Assembly: GCA_947625465.1 (NCBI GenBank)
Contig: CANQOK010000008.1
Location: 1-63,978 of the forward strand
DNA length: 63,978 bases
Source: an uncultured Lachnospiraceae bacterium
GTDB lineage: Bacteria > Bacillota > Clostridia > Lachnospirales > Lachnospiraceae
Reading direction: 5' to 3'
Each line of letters starts with the position of its first letter. Position 1 is the first letter of the stretch. The translations under genes and the position numbers were made by a program. This document shows, one piece after another, positions 53,761 to 62,556 of the stretch. The notes beneath the pieces are model-generated. The model made no database searches and was not told where the DNA came from. It worked only from the letters and a program-made list of their open reading frames with translations.

Positions 53761-54342
53761 ATGCGTACACGTTATGAAACTGACCGGCTGGTCCTGCGGA
53801 TCCTGAACGCGCGCCACCGGCAGAAGATTCTGGAATTCCTGCAAAACAACCGAACCGTCTTTGACGCCTGCGAGCCGCTGAAACCGGCTGCTTTCTATAC
53901 AGAAGAATTTCAGCGCAGACTGATCGCGCAGGAATATCATTCTTCGATGCGGAATACCTTTTTCCGTTTTTATGTTTTCCGAAAAGGACATCCTGATCAG
54001 ATCATTGGATCCGTTTCTTTCGGACAGATTCAGGCGGCGCCGTTTTACAGCTGCTCGATCGGCTATAAATTAGATACCCGCTTTCAGGACCTCGGTTATG
54101 CCCGGGAAGCGGTCTCCGCAGCCATATCCATTCTGTGTGATACCATTCCGATTCATCGGATTACGGCTTACATCCTGCCGGAAAATGCCCGTTCCATCCG
54201 GCTTGCCGAGCAGCTGCATTTCCAGTATGAAGGCACCTGTATGCGGCTTGTCAATATCGGCGGCAACTGGCGGGATCATCTGAAATATGTATATATCAAT
54301 CATGCCGCAGAAGCGGAAGTTCCATACACCAGTATCCGTTAA
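53761..54342 (+). CDS. GNAT acetyltransferase (RimJ/RimL-like)
   Basis: A 193-aa GNAT protein of the RimJ/RimL or Acetyltransf_3 type: MRTRYETDRLVLRILN at the start, the strand IGSVSFGQIQ, the acetyl-CoA loop region around LGYAREAVSAAI and the ending ENARSIRLAEQLHFQYEG. It may acetylate N-termini, ribosomal proteins or small amines; no substrate is evident. Its 3' end overlaps the convergent gene at 54296 by 47 bases. Confidence 0.88.
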   Translation: MRTRYETDRLVLRILNARHRQKILEFLQNNRTVFDACEPLKPAAFYTEEFQRRLIAQEYHSSMRNTFFRFYVFRKGHPDQIIGSVSFGQIQAAPFYSCSIGYKLDTRFQDLGYAREAVSAAISILCDTIPIHRITAYILPENARSIRLAEQLHFQYEGTCMRLVNIGGNWRDHLKYVYINHAAEAEVPYTSIR

Positions 54343-55252
54343 AGACGGCGGCCGGAGCATTCCGGCGCCGTTCTGCCATTTCCATAAATTCAGAAAAGCC
54401 GAACATCTCCGCCATTTTCTTCTGCTGCACGTTCTGAATCCCCGGTACGCCGGCATAATACCGATATCGTCCCCGATCCGTATACCGCAGCAGCACGATA
54501 TAATGATACTGATAATACCCGTGCAGCAGAAAACTGTTCTGCTGCAGCTGCCAATAGCAGCGGGGCAGACAGCGCAGTTCCGAAGGTACCAGTTTAATAC
54601 ATTCACAGTCCTCCCGAAGCATACGGCCCGAAATTTTCGTATAGCGGGAGCCGATCTGGTCCCACAGGCTTCTCTCTCCCGGAAGCCGGGTTCGGATCTC
54701 ACCCGTTTCCAGGCTGACTCCGGACAGAACGTCACTGTTTTCTCGGGATTCCGGCAGTTTGTCAGTCTCCGGCGGCGCCGCATGCGCGGATTCCTTTTGA
54801 TTTTCCCCCGGTTCTGTTTCTCCGGATTCTCCGTTCTCTTTTTCTTCCTGCAGTCCGCTCCATGGCTGAAATGTTTCCTGCTGAAAAGCAGCGCCATTCC
54901 ATAAACTGATAAAATGGTACTGCCCCTTTGTTCCAACCGTAATATAAATACCGCACATTTCCTGCAGTCCGGGCTCCATTCCTCCCACATGCACGGCGTC
55001 AAACAAAATCGTCTGTCCGTTTAACGCAGCCATCTGCGCCGTACCGATCGTAATTCCCGCCATTCCCCGTTCTGTCTGTTTCAACAGATAGGCAACGCCT
55101 TCCTCGTCACTCAGTTCGGAAGGCGTCTGTATTACAAATGTGATCTTACCGCGGTCTCCGCGCCGTTCAATTTTGGCAAACCCAGCGTTTCTGATCTTTT
55201 CATTTCCGCAAAATAAATCCAAATATGCGATTCTTCTGTCATATGCTGTCAA
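54296..55252 (-). CDS. DUF6128-like protein
   Basis: A 318-aa protein resembling a family I recall from Lachnospiraceae as DUF6128; the assignment is from memory. The N-terminal domain (about 1-115, YDRRIAYLDLFCGNEKIRNA, HVGGMEPGLQEMCGIYI) and the C-terminal domain (about 195-318, with Cys and aromatic-rich LRCLPRCYWQLQQNSFLLHG) are separated by a charged low-complexity linker (about 140-185). No signal peptide. The start is a TTG with AGGAG ten bases upstream. It overlaps the 3' end of the GNAT gene on the opposite strand. Confidence 0.6.
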   Translation of the reverse strand: MTAYDRRIAYLDLFCGNEKIRNAGFAKIERRGDRGKITFVIQTPSELSDEEGVAYLLKQTERGMAGITIGTAQMAALNGQTILFDAVHVGGMEPGLQEMCGIYITVGTKGQYHFISLWNGAAFQQETFQPWSGLQEEKENGESGETEPGENQKESAHAAPPETDKLPESRENSDVLSGVSLETGEIRTRLPGERSLWDQIGSRYTKISGRMLREDCECIKLVPSELRCLPRCYWQLQQNSFLLHGYYQYHYIVLLRYTDRGRYRYYAGVPGIQNVQQKKMAEMFGFSEFMEMAERRRNAPAAVFNGYWCMELPLLRHD

Positions 55253-55321
55253 CCCTGCCTCACTCCTTTACAAATTCTCTGTAAACAAGTGTATGCGGCC
55301 TGTCCGCCAAATATGTCAGGA

Positions 55322-57064
55322 TCAGTTAAAATATTTGGAAACAACCTTCCAGATATCGGAAGACTCAAAATGCAGTCTCCAGTAAGCCGCGCCCGCAAGG
55401 TTATACTGGTTCATCAGATCCAGCTTCTTGGCAATGGACTCGGCGTCTTCCACCCAGATCTTATAAAGACCGCCGTCTCCGGAATATTCGCAGTAATACT
55501 GACCTTCTTCTTCACTCCAGTTCTTCTTCGCCTTGTGCTCCGCAATCCTGGACTCGGCTTCATCCATTCCCACCGCTTCACTGGAAATTCCGCCGTTTTC
55601 ATTCTCAAACCATACTCTGGTATAGAACGGCAGCGCGTTAATCACCTTCTCACTGCTGCCCACTTCCTCAACCGTCTTCTCGATACCGGAAATGACAAAC
55701 GGGAGGGACGCAACAGAGCCGGCTTCCTCACTGCCGACCGTGTGCTCGTCATATCCCATGATGATCAGATAATCACATACGACGCCCTGCTCCTTCCTGT
55801 CATAATGGAAGGTCCACGCGGAAGCCACGTAATTGTCAACCGACAGGACGATGCCCGCCTTCCGGCACTCTACGGATAATTCCCGTAAAAACTGAATGTA
55901 GTTCTCGCCGTTATCGGTATTAATATACTCAAAGTCCACATTGATACCGTCCAGATCATGTTCCTTGACCTCGGCCATCAGCTGTTTGATCAGCCGGGCC
56001 CTCCGGCTTGTACGCGGCAGAATACTCCGGATATAACGGTTCCCGGCATCATCGGATTCAAAGTCATCGATCAGGCCCCATACCTTCAGGCCCATTCTGT
56101 GCGCTTCTTCCACATAAGCGGAAGTCGCGTAGCTTTCTATATTGCCCTGGGTGTCCGTCAGTTTAAACCAGGTAGGGGTAATGACATTCACACTCTTTAC
56201 ATCCTGCATATATTCCGTCAGCGTATCGTTGCCGGCGATCCCGCTGACCTGATGCCAGACCATACTGATCTTATCTTCATAGTGAACGCTGGTATAAACC
56301 GGCTCTTCAAATCCGGTATTGACGAGCTCCGTCCTCGTAATGGAAAGATCGCCCGTCGGCACATAGCCAACCAGCCCGTCCGCAGTCGTTACCTTCGTCC
56401 ATCTGGCGCCCTGGTCAAAAACAGTCAGTTCTTCGCCGGCTTCCAGAGTTCGGATAATACCGCTGCCGGAATTCCCTTCTTCCCGTATACTGACCTCTCC
56501 CGAGACCGTACCGTATTGAAATTCCTGATTGAAATCATTCAAGATCAGTATCCTGCCCGGATCATTATGGATCGTATACTGAATATTGGTAAACAGCTGG
56601 ATAAACTTCAGATCCACCTGTACCACTTCCGTCTCCTTATTATACAATACGGCTGTATAGTCTAACTCCTGATTCTTCCCGGAAATCTGATATTCCTTCT
56701 TCCCGGGCGTTACTTTGATCACGTCCAGCGGCGTGGTATACACCAGAATATGCTCCTTCTCATCCCAGTAGAAACGGCTGTTTAATGTCTGGGCGAAGTC
56801 AAATTCCACATAGTACTCCCCTTCCACGATCTTAGCCTGCTCCTTCTGAATCTCAGACTGCAGGACCAGCGCTGCCGTGTCAGTTCCCAGCCGCGCGCCG
56901 TTTGCGTCCTTCATATGAAATACGCTATAGATATCGGCAGGCTTACTGCTGCCTGCTCCTCCTTCAAACCAGCCGTTGAGCAGGCCGAGGATCAGGATCA
57001 GAACGATCAGTCCAATGGCCGCCAGCATGGGGATATAGCGTTTGATTCCTCTATAATAATACAT
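55322..57064 (-). CDS. GH18 family protein with SH3 domain (SleL-like)
   Basis: A 580-aa membrane-anchored or secreted hydrolase. It has an N-terminal span (about 12-30), a stalk domain like the copper-amine-oxidase N-terminal fold (about 80-165), an SH3 domain (about 185-242, RTLEAGEELTVFDQGARWTK) and a GH18 barrel (about 265-575). The catalytic DxxDxDxE motif is DGINVDFE (372-379) and is intact. Relatives include YaaH/SleL, which cut cortex peptidoglycan in germination. GGAGG lies before the ATG at 57064; an in-frame start 20 codons earlier covers the promoter. Confidence 0.9.
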   Translation of the reverse strand: MYYYRGIKRYIPMLAAIGLIVLILILGLLNGWFEGGAGSSKPADIYSVFHMKDANGARLGTDTAALVLQSEIQKEQAKIVEGEYYVEFDFAQTLNSRFYWDEKEHILVYTTPLDVIKVTPGKKEYQISGKNQELDYTAVLYNKETEVVQVDLKFIQLFTNIQYTIHNDPGRILILNDFNQEFQYGTVSGEVSIREEGNSGSGIIRTLEAGEELTVFDQGARWTKVTTADGLVGYVPTGDLSITRTELVNTGFEEPVYTSVHYEDKISMVWHQVSGIAGNDTLTEYMQDVKSVNVITPTWFKLTDTQGNIESYATSAYVEEAHRMGLKVWGLIDDFESDDAGNRYIRSILPRTSRRARLIKQLMAEVKEHDLDGINVDFEYINTDNGENYIQFLRELSVECRKAGIVLSVDNYVASAWTFHYDRKEQGVVCDYLIIMGYDEHTVGSEEAGSVASLPFVISGIEKTVEEVGSSEKVINALPFYTRVWFENENGGISSEAVGMDEAESRIAEHKAKKNWSEEEGQYYCEYSGDGGLYKIWVEDAESIAKKLDLMNQYNLAGAAYWRLHFESSDIWKVVSKYFN

Positions 57065-57366
57065 CGTATTCCTCCATATAATAAAGAATGGGTATAGTAT
57101 AACACCTTTTTCAGGTTTCGTCATTATTTTTCTTGATAAAATTCATTTTTTTCCACTGAACTCCAATGAATTCCATGGAAAAATCGAGAGAATAACCCGC
57201 CCGTTTCATTTACCTAAACAGAACGCACCGCCGTCTTTTCTGTCTGTACACCTGCTTCAGCCCACCCATTTTTATCCTCTTTTTGCATATATTAACATTC
57301 TTTTTAAATGAATTCAACTCTTTATTGAGTGTTCACACAATTTTTAGATTTTTTCTGATAATAGCT
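57065..57366. other. Intergenic region, GH18/mecA
   Basis: A 300-base A+T-rich stretch between divergent genes. It holds a weak minus-strand -10 (TATACT near 57092-57099), an inverted repeat TTTTTCCA/TGGAAAAA (about 57147-57184) and no open frame worth calling. I see nothing else in it. Confidence 0.5.
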
Positions 57367-57396
57367 TTGACAAGTACACAGAGAATGGTTTATACT
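57367..57396 (+). promoter_or_regulatory. Sigma-A promoter of mecA
   Basis: Consensus TTGACA (57367-57372), 18-base spacer and TATACT (57391-57396), about 60 bases before the mecA ATG. Confidence 0.75.
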
Positions 57397-57423
57397 AATG
57401 ATGTGTAGGTATCTTTGCAAAGG

Positions 57424-57439
57424 CTGTGTCTTGACACAG
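57424..57439 (+). other. Hairpin in the mecA leader
   Basis: CTGTGTC and GACACAG form a perfect 7-bp stem with a 2-base centre, ending 5 bases before the GGAG ribosome-binding site. Confidence 0.5.
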
Positions 57440-57455
57440 AGATTGGAGTTGTTTT

Positions 57456-58166
57456 ATGAAAATTGAAAGAATTAACGACAATCAGATCAAATGTACACTA
57501 AGCCGTTCCGATCTGCAGGATCATGAGCTCAAGCTAAGTGAACTCGCGTTCGGTACAGAGAAGGCAAAAGCATTATTTCAGGATATGATGGAAGAAGCCA
57601 ATGAACGATTTGGCTTTGAAGCCAATGATAATCCATTGATGATAGAAGCGATCCCTGTTAACCCGGACTGCATCATACTGCTGATCACAAAGATGAACCA
57701 TCCCGATGAGATTGACGAGCGGATGAACAGTTATCAGGACGAGGAATCGGACGGCGGAGATTCCGATTCTTACCTGTCACATGATTCATCTCAGACACTT
57801 CGGCAGGCTTTTCGGGAGATGGAGCAGATACGCAGGAATCATGCTGAGAAGCAGCAGGCCCCGGATAAAACGCCGGAACTTGCGATCTTTGACTTCGGAA
57901 CCCTCGACGACGTAATCGCCGTTGCCCGGCTGATCGACGTGATCCATCTGCCGGACAGCGCCCTGTATTACTCCCGCCGTGATGAACTATATTATTTAGT
58001 GATACATTTTGATGAGATCGACGCCGCTTTCATTCCGTCGATTCTGAGTACGCTCCATGAATTTGGAAACGAATGCCAGAATCTTCCCGCGATTGAAGCA
58101 TACTTTACGGAACACTGCGATGTCATTCTCAGGGAAGAAGCCGTTGAAAAACTGGCAAGCATTTAA
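57456..58166 (+). CDS. mecA: Adaptor protein MecA
   Basis: Adaptor that delivers substrates to the ClpC-ClpP protease. The 236-aa protein has the N-terminal substrate-binding domain (MKIERINDNQIKCTLSRSDL, FQDMMEEANERFGFE), a long acidic linker (about 88-145) and the C-terminal ClpC-binding domain (ELAIFDFGTLDDVIAVARLI, ALYYSRRDELYYLVIH). Length is right. It has its own promoter, a leader hairpin and tandem terminators, so it is monocistronic. Confidence 0.94.
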   Translation: MKIERINDNQIKCTLSRSDLQDHELKLSELAFGTEKAKALFQDMMEEANERFGFEANDNPLMIEAIPVNPDCIILLITKMNHPDEIDERMNSYQDEESDGGDSDSYLSHDSSQTLRQAFREMEQIRRNHAEKQQAPDKTPELAIFDFGTLDDVIAVARLIDVIHLPDSALYYSRRDELYYLVIHFDEIDAAFIPSILSTLHEFGNECQNLPAIEAYFTEHCDVILREEAVEKLASI

Positions 58167-58170
58167 TTAC

Positions 58171-58190
58171 GGGCATTTCACTGCCCTTTT
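58171..58190 (+). terminator. Small terminator after mecA
   Basis: GGGC (58171-58174) and GCCC (58183-58186) with TTTT directly after, 4 bases past the mecA stop. Weak stem; probably backs up the stronger one at 58201. Confidence 0.45.
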
Positions 58191-58200
58191 ACAGCACAAA

Positions 58201-58245
58201 ACCGCTCCCGGAGACATTTGATCCTGTCTGCCGGGGGCGGTTTTC
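58201..58245. terminator. Bidirectional terminator after mecA
   Basis: ACCGCTCCCGGAGAC pairs with GTCT, CCGGG and GCGGT on the other side, followed by TTTT; AAAACC on the left gives T's on the minus strand for the convergent DUF1858 gene. Confidence 0.85.
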
Positions 58246-58283
58246 TTCTGCACGCTGCAGGTTTAAACTGTCGGTTCTGCCCT

Positions 58284-58490
58284 CTACTGCTGCTTTGCAG
58301 CCAGGTATTCATTCATGGTCTGAACCAGTTCGTCCGCATCCAGTCCGTGTACCTGACATGCTTCTTCCAGCGTCTCTCCCTGAGAAGCCGGGCATCCCAG
58401 ACAATGCATGCCTGCGCCCATTAAAATGGGAATAAATCCCGTATCTACCTGAATCAGTTCACCGATAACCATATCTTTAGAAACTGTCAT
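58284..58490 (-). CDS. DUF1858 redox-type small protein
   Basis: A 68-aa protein of the DUF1858 family, sometimes called the hybrid-cluster-protein-associated redox disulfide domain. Signatures are VIGELIQVDTGFIPILMGAG and the CLGCPAS motif, whose two Cys (CxxC) suggest disulfide or metal chemistry. The ATG at 58490 has GGAGG with good spacing; a start five codons earlier has none. Probably monocistronic. Confidence 0.85.
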   Translation of the reverse strand: MTVSKDMVIGELIQVDTGFIPILMGAGMHCLGCPASQGETLEEACQVHGLDADELVQTMNEYLAAKQQ

Positions 58491-58572
58491 TGTAATTACC
58501 TCCATACCAGAATATTCCGATCCGCCTCCGCAAATCTTTGCTTATCTTATCATAGTTTGTCCAAAATGGCAA

Positions 58573-58992
58573 CTATTTTGCTGGAAATCCCTGTATGATT
58601 TTCAGCTGAAGAAAAACCGGATACAAATAGCTGGCGCCAAATGTTCCCAATTTTTTCGGTCCGGTCACAGCGCCTTCCTTTTTCTGTACTGCAATCGCTT
58701 TTCGAAACGAGATCTCCACAGTCGCCCGGGTAATACTCTTTTCTTTCCTGCTGACAAACATCTCATTTCCCCGGATCTCATAGGTAAAATCCAGCCCCTT
58801 GCAGGTTTGAAACGGCAGCCCGGCCAATACGGTCAGCGTATCCCATACCTGCTTCAGCGCCGTCTCCATCACCGTCTGCCTCTCTATATCGCTCCCGGCG
58901 GATTCCAGCTGTTTCACACAGTCCCGCAGTTGGGCAACAGCTGCCTCCCGTTTTTCCTGTATTTCCGCTTCTTTCATCCTCATTCCGCACAT
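58573..58992 (-). CDS. Hypothetical protein
   Basis: About 139 aa, unknown. The N-terminal half is helical and charged (EAEIQEKREAAVAQLRDCVK, then QTVMETALKQVWDTL); the C-terminal half is a mixed domain with FTYEIRGNEMFVSRKEKSIT and TFGASYLYPVFLQL. No signal peptide. The start is uncertain: ATG 58992 (GGGAG 12 bases upstream) or ATG 58983. A longer open frame to 59202 is rejected because it crosses the divergent promoter of the permease gene. Confidence 0.6.
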   Translation of the reverse strand: MCGMRMKEAEIQEKREAAVAQLRDCVKQLESAGSDIERQTVMETALKQVWDTLTVLAGLPFQTCKGLDFTYEIRGNEMFVSRKEKSITRATVEISFRKAIAVQKKEGAVTGPKKLGTFGASYLYPVFLQLKIIQGFPAK

Positions 58993-59095
58993 TTTTGCTT
59001 CCGACTCCCAAAACCAGTTCTCTGATCTGTATTTTAACAGACCTGCGCCGTTCTGTCTATGCCAGAACCGACAAATCTTTTCTTTGCGATTTCTA

Positions 59096-59124
59096 TTGAA
59101 GAAATTTTGCGAACTGATTATAAT
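59096..59124 (+). promoter_or_regulatory. Sigma-A promoter of the permease gene
   Basis: TTGAAG (59096-59101), 17-base spacer and consensus TATAAT (59119-59124), 35 bases before the start at 59159. Confidence 0.75.
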
Positions 59125-59158
59125 GGGGATTGTGTAAAAATTGCAAAGGAACTTTTTA

Positions 59159-60319
59159 ATGATGAAAAACGCGGTTTTAAATTTTATAAAAAAAGAAACC
59201 ATTTTGACGATCGCCGGTATTCTGGCGCTGATTTCCTGTTTTCTGGTTCCGCCCGATTCGGGCTATGCGGAATATATCGACAAAAATACGATCCTGACTT
59301 TATTTTGCCTGATGGCAGTTATGGCAGGGCTGAAAAGTCTCGGCTTCTTCCAGGTGATCGGGGAATTTCTGTTAAGCAGGATCCACTCTGTCTGGGGCGT
59401 TGTATGCGTTCTGGTCTTTCTGTGCTTTTTTGGCAGTATGCTGATCACCAATGATGTGGCGCTGATCACCTTTGTACCGCTTGCCGTTTTGATCCTGGAT
59501 ATGGCGCAGCTGGAGCGGCACCTGTGCTTTATCATTACTTTTATGACCATTGCCGCCAACCTGGGAAGCATGCTCACGCCCATCGGCAATCCGCAGAATC
59601 TCTACCTGTACTCCGTTTCCCGCATCTCCTGGGGAGAATTTATTGAAATCATGCTGCCTTACAGCATAACTGCCGCCGTACTTCTGCTGCTCTGTATTCT
59701 GATCCGTTTCCTGAGAAAGCAATCGGGAAGCGATACCCGGATCTCCGGCATCCGGTTTCAGAACCAAACCGGGCAGAAAAAAAGGATCGCAGGCAGCGAC
59801 CGGGGCCGCCTGACCTGCTATCTGCTTTTATTTTTCCTCTGCGTTGCTTCTGTCATGGACTTTGTGCCTGTGGAAATTATGACGGTTGTGATCATAGCGG
59901 CGCTTCTGATCCTGAACCGAAAGTTGTTCCTCCAGATCGACTATAGTCTGCTCGCCACATTTATTTTCTTTTTTATCTTTATTGGAAACATGAAACGCTT
60001 TCCCGCGTTTTCCGACCTGATCCTGCAGATCCTTGCCGGGCATGAACAGGCTGTCTCCATCGGCATCAGCCAGGTGATCAGCAACGTACCGGCGGCTCTG
60101 CTGCTCTCCGGCTTTACCAATGACTGGCGCAGCCTGCTGATCGGCACGAATCTGGGCGGTCTGGGGACGCTCATCGCGTCCATGGCAAGTCTGATCTCCT
60201 ATAAGCAGATCGCCAGACAGTACCCGGATCAGCGGAAACGCTATCTTTTCGTATTCACAGTGTGGAATGCGGTGTTTCTGGCAGTGCTGGCAGGGATTGG
60301 CTGGGTTTTGCGTACATAG
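59159..60319 (+). CDS. ArsB/NhaD (SLC13-type) anion permease
   Basis: A 386-aa integral membrane protein with about 10-11 hydrophobic segments and the two-fold repeat of the ion-transporter superfamily. Motif GSMLITNDVALITFVPLAVL in the first half and SQVISNVPAALLLSGFTN in the second are the re-entrant-loop signatures. It could carry citrate, other dicarboxylates, arsenite or Na+/H+. The start is one of two adjacent ATGs with AAGGAA upstream. It diverges from the hypothetical gene at 58992. Confidence 0.87.
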   Translation: MMKNAVLNFIKKETILTIAGILALISCFLVPPDSGYAEYIDKNTILTLFCLMAVMAGLKSLGFFQVIGEFLLSRIHSVWGVVCVLVFLCFFGSMLITNDVALITFVPLAVLILDMAQLERHLCFIITFMTIAANLGSMLTPIGNPQNLYLYSVSRISWGEFIEIMLPYSITAAVLLLLCILIRFLRKQSGSDTRISGIRFQNQTGQKKRIAGSDRGRLTCYLLLFFLCVASVMDFVPVEIMTVVIIAALLILNRKLFLQIDYSLLATFIFFFIFIGNMKRFPAFSDLILQILAGHEQAVSIGISQVISNVPAALLLSGFTNDWRSLLIGTNLGGLGTLIASMASLISYKQIARQYPDQRKRYLFVFTVWNAVFLAVLAGIGWVLRT

Positions 60320-60323
60320 GATC

Positions 60324-60399
60324 CTACCGTAACCGCAGCACTTCTTCCAGCTTCATAACGTCCACTGTATCAGTGAGCGTTACCGATTGCCGTATTGGT
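60324..60399 (-). pseudogene. 3' remnant of a displaced gene
   Basis: On the minus strand one frame reads SKPIRQSVTLTDTVDVMKLE then EVLRLR and ends at TAG (60324-60326). It has the look of a conserved protein C-terminus and lies in a different frame from the ATPase that ends at 60400. The body of that gene is absent, as if the accessory island had replaced it. I cannot name the family with certainty. Confidence 0.4.
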
Positions 60400-61695
60400 T
60401 TAGATACAAAATGCGGCATAGAGAGGAACCGTCTTTTTTCCATCTTCAAAACCAAAGTTTTTCGTTGAGAGCTTAATGGCATAAGCAGGCTTGTAGGTAT
60501 CCATATAGACTTTTAAGCTTTTGGCTTTTGTGTTATCGGCAGACTTAACCTCAATGGGAATCAGTCTGCCATCTCGCTGAATAATAAAATCAATTTCCGC
60601 TTTACGCTCGGACTCCCAATAATAGGTCTGGTAGCCGTTTATCACAAGCTGCACATTCACATAGTTTTCCGCAAGTCCGCCCTTAAAGTCGTTCAGTTCC
60701 TCCACCATATAGAGGACATCGTTTGCGGCTAAATCCTTTTTAGCCGCAAGCAGACCCAGATCGGAAACATAAATCTTGAAAGCGTCAATATCGCGGTAAT
60801 TTTCCAAAGGTTTTTTCACCTGTTCCACCCTGAATACCTGCGACACGATCCCCGACAGACAGAGCCATTCGATAGCGTTTTCAAATTCAGAAGCCCGTCC
60901 GCCTTTCTTGATCAGCTTATACTGAAAACGGGTATTCTTCTTCGAAAGCTGCACGGTGATATTGTCGTAGGCAAGCCGTGTTTTCTTAATCTCATTCAAA
61001 TTATTGTACTTGCTCATGTCGTTAAGATAACTTGCCAGAATCGTATCCTGCGTATGGCGCACAAGAATATAATCCTTTGTCTGGGCAAACTGCATGACAC
61101 ACTCCGGCATACCGCCCACCACAAGATACTGGCGGTAAAGCAGCAACGCTGCATCATGTAAAGCGGAAGGCATAGGCGTGTCAGTCTGGAAGCATATTTT
61201 AATCTGCTCTGCCAGAGCGTCCTCCCCCAGTGCAAGCATAAATTCCTCCATGTCCATCGGATAAAGGGTTTTCATATTAACCTTGCCTACGGGAAAAGAA
61301 AACTTTGCACGATTTACTGCAACGCCCAAAAGACTGCCTGCCACGATGATGTGATAATCGGGAGCGTCCTCACAAAAATACTTCAGAGAAGTCAGCGCCC
61401 GTTCGCAAAGCTGCACTTCGTCAAAGACAATCAGCGTTTTTTCTCTGACGATAGTTTGCCCTGCGATATGCGACAGAATAGGGATCAGATAATCGGGACT
61501 GATGTTTTCCTCAAAGGTTTCCGAGAGCTTCGGATTTGTTTCAAAGTTGAAATACGCCACATTCTCATAGTGTGTGCGGCCAAACTCCAAAATGGAATAT
61601 GTCTTGCCAACCTGCCTTGCTCCCTGCAGGATCAACGGCTTGCGGTGTTCATTTTCTTTCCATGCTTCTAAAAAATCCATGATTTTACGATACAT
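60400..61695 (-). CDS. AAA ATPase with DUF4143 domain (copy 2)
   Basis: A 431-aa P-loop ATPase of the same family as the gene at 16074 but clearly divergent. Walker A GARQVGKTYS (about 25-35), Walker B LIVFDEVQLCERAL (about 90) and the C-terminal motif AEIDFIIQRDGRLIPIEVKS, which resembles the D and ExK of PD-(D/E)xK nucleases. The ATG at 61695 has GGAGG upstream and the gene has its own promoter. Codon use differs somewhat from the backbone. It sits at the edge of the accessory island. Confidence 0.88.
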   Translation of the reverse strand: MYRKIMDFLEAWKENEHRKPLILQGARQVGKTYSILEFGRTHYENVAYFNFETNPKLSETFEENISPDYLIPILSHIAGQTIVREKTLIVFDEVQLCERALTSLKYFCEDAPDYHIIVAGSLLGVAVNRAKFSFPVGKVNMKTLYPMDMEEFMLALGEDALAEQIKICFQTDTPMPSALHDAALLLYRQYLVVGGMPECVMQFAQTKDYILVRHTQDTILASYLNDMSKYNNLNEIKKTRLAYDNITVQLSKKNTRFQYKLIKKGGRASEFENAIEWLCLSGIVSQVFRVEQVKKPLENYRDIDAFKIYVSDLGLLAAKKDLAANDVLYMVEELNDFKGGLAENYVNVQLVINGYQTYYWESERKAEIDFIIQRDGRLIPIEVKSADNTKAKSLKVYMDTYKPAYAIKLSTKNFGFEDGKKTVPLYAAFCI

Positions 61696-61725
61696 AAATG
61701 CCCCTCCTTTTCAGAAGTCACCTAT

Positions 61726-61754
61726 AGTATAGCAGATATTCGTGTAAAAATCAA
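61726..61754 (-). promoter_or_regulatory. Sigma-A promoter of DUF4143 ATPase copy 2
   Basis: On the minus strand TTGATT (61749-61754), 17-base spacer, TATACT (61726-61731). The -10 lies in the palindrome CTATAGTATAG (61722-61732). Confidence 0.75.
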
Positions 61755-61941
61755 TGAATTTTCTATGGACATTCGCATCAAATTGCGCGAATATTCCTGA
61801 CTGCATCGCACGGTTCGACACAAAGCACGAAGGTATGTACCAGAAAACCAAAATACAGGGCTTGTCCGTCATTTTTGGCTTGTGGAACATTTTCGATGCT
61901 TCTCTGTGTCGAGATCTCGAAAATAGCTCGCTTCACTTATA

Positions 61942-62556
61942 TCAATCAAACTCAAATTTGATATGAAGAATACCATCCAATCCTTGAAAAGCAGTCTCAA
62001 GGCTTTTGGTAAATTCCTTATTTATAACAGGCGTTTCTTTTTTTGCCTTAACATGTCCCATATAGCTTCGGGTTGCACTATGAATTTCAGCTGTTTTAAG
62101 ATACTTTTCTCGATAATGAAATGTACACACTACCGTATCAATATTATACGTTTTTCTAAGCTGATTAACATAAACTTGCAACACTTTCAATAGCTTTTTA
62201 TCAAGAGCGTTACAATATCCATTAGAAAAATCAATGCCTCTGTATAGTTCCTTAGAATCATCAGTTTTAGCTAATAATTCAAATCTTTCCCAATCAACCA
62301 AAAAGTGTATTCTGCCATAAGGATTTTCATACGCATCTTGGAATGTAAGAGTTATTTCTTCTATTACATCCCTTTCAATAATCCCTTTTGATAAATCTTT
62401 TTCAATATGAACACCACAAACTTCCGTTAATTCATATAGAACTCCTGCCAAAACTCTAAGCCTATTTTTGCCTTTGCATAGTTTACTTTTTTTCTTTTCG
62501 ATACAAGACTTTTTGATGAAATAAATTTCTGTTCGATTGTTTTTATTTGTTTCCAT
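61942..62556 (-). CDS. Second part of a split putative DNA-nuclease gene
   Basis: A 204-codon frame whose ATG (62556) has no usable ribosome-binding site; the GAGAGG is one base away. From about residue 24 (SKLCKGKNRLRVLAGVLYEL) it reads as a coherent domain, ending ILHIKFEFD. It joins the upstream frame exactly if the ribosome, or an extra base, shifts by -1 at the A7 tract (62487-62493). I recognise no family for this C-terminal domain; it would be the sensor or partner half of a fusion of about 425 aa. Strongly A+T-rich, unlike the backbone. Confidence 0.55.
   Translation of the reverse strand: METNKNNRTEIYFIKKSCIEKKKSKLCKGKNRLRVLAGVLYELTEVCGVHIEKDLSKGIIERDVIEEITLTFQDAYENPYGRIHFLVDWERFELLAKTDDSKELYRGIDFSNGYCNALDKKLLKVLQVYVNQLRKTYNIDTVVCTFHYREKYLKTAEIHSATRSYMGHVKAKKETPVINKEFTKSLETAFQGLDGILHIKFEFD

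Noticed and set aside
58993-59202. Longer N-terminus for the hypothetical protein at 58573
   Set aside because: The extension reads as A+T-rich low-quality protein and would cover the well-formed divergent promoter at 59096-59124.
61754-61966. Plus-strand open frame of 70 codons in the gap before the split nuclease
   Set aside because: No ribosome-binding site, no recognisable protein pattern, and it runs antisense into the end of the second nuclease frame. Apart from the ATPase promoter and a 12-bp palindrome near 61909-61920, I see nothing in 61755-61941.
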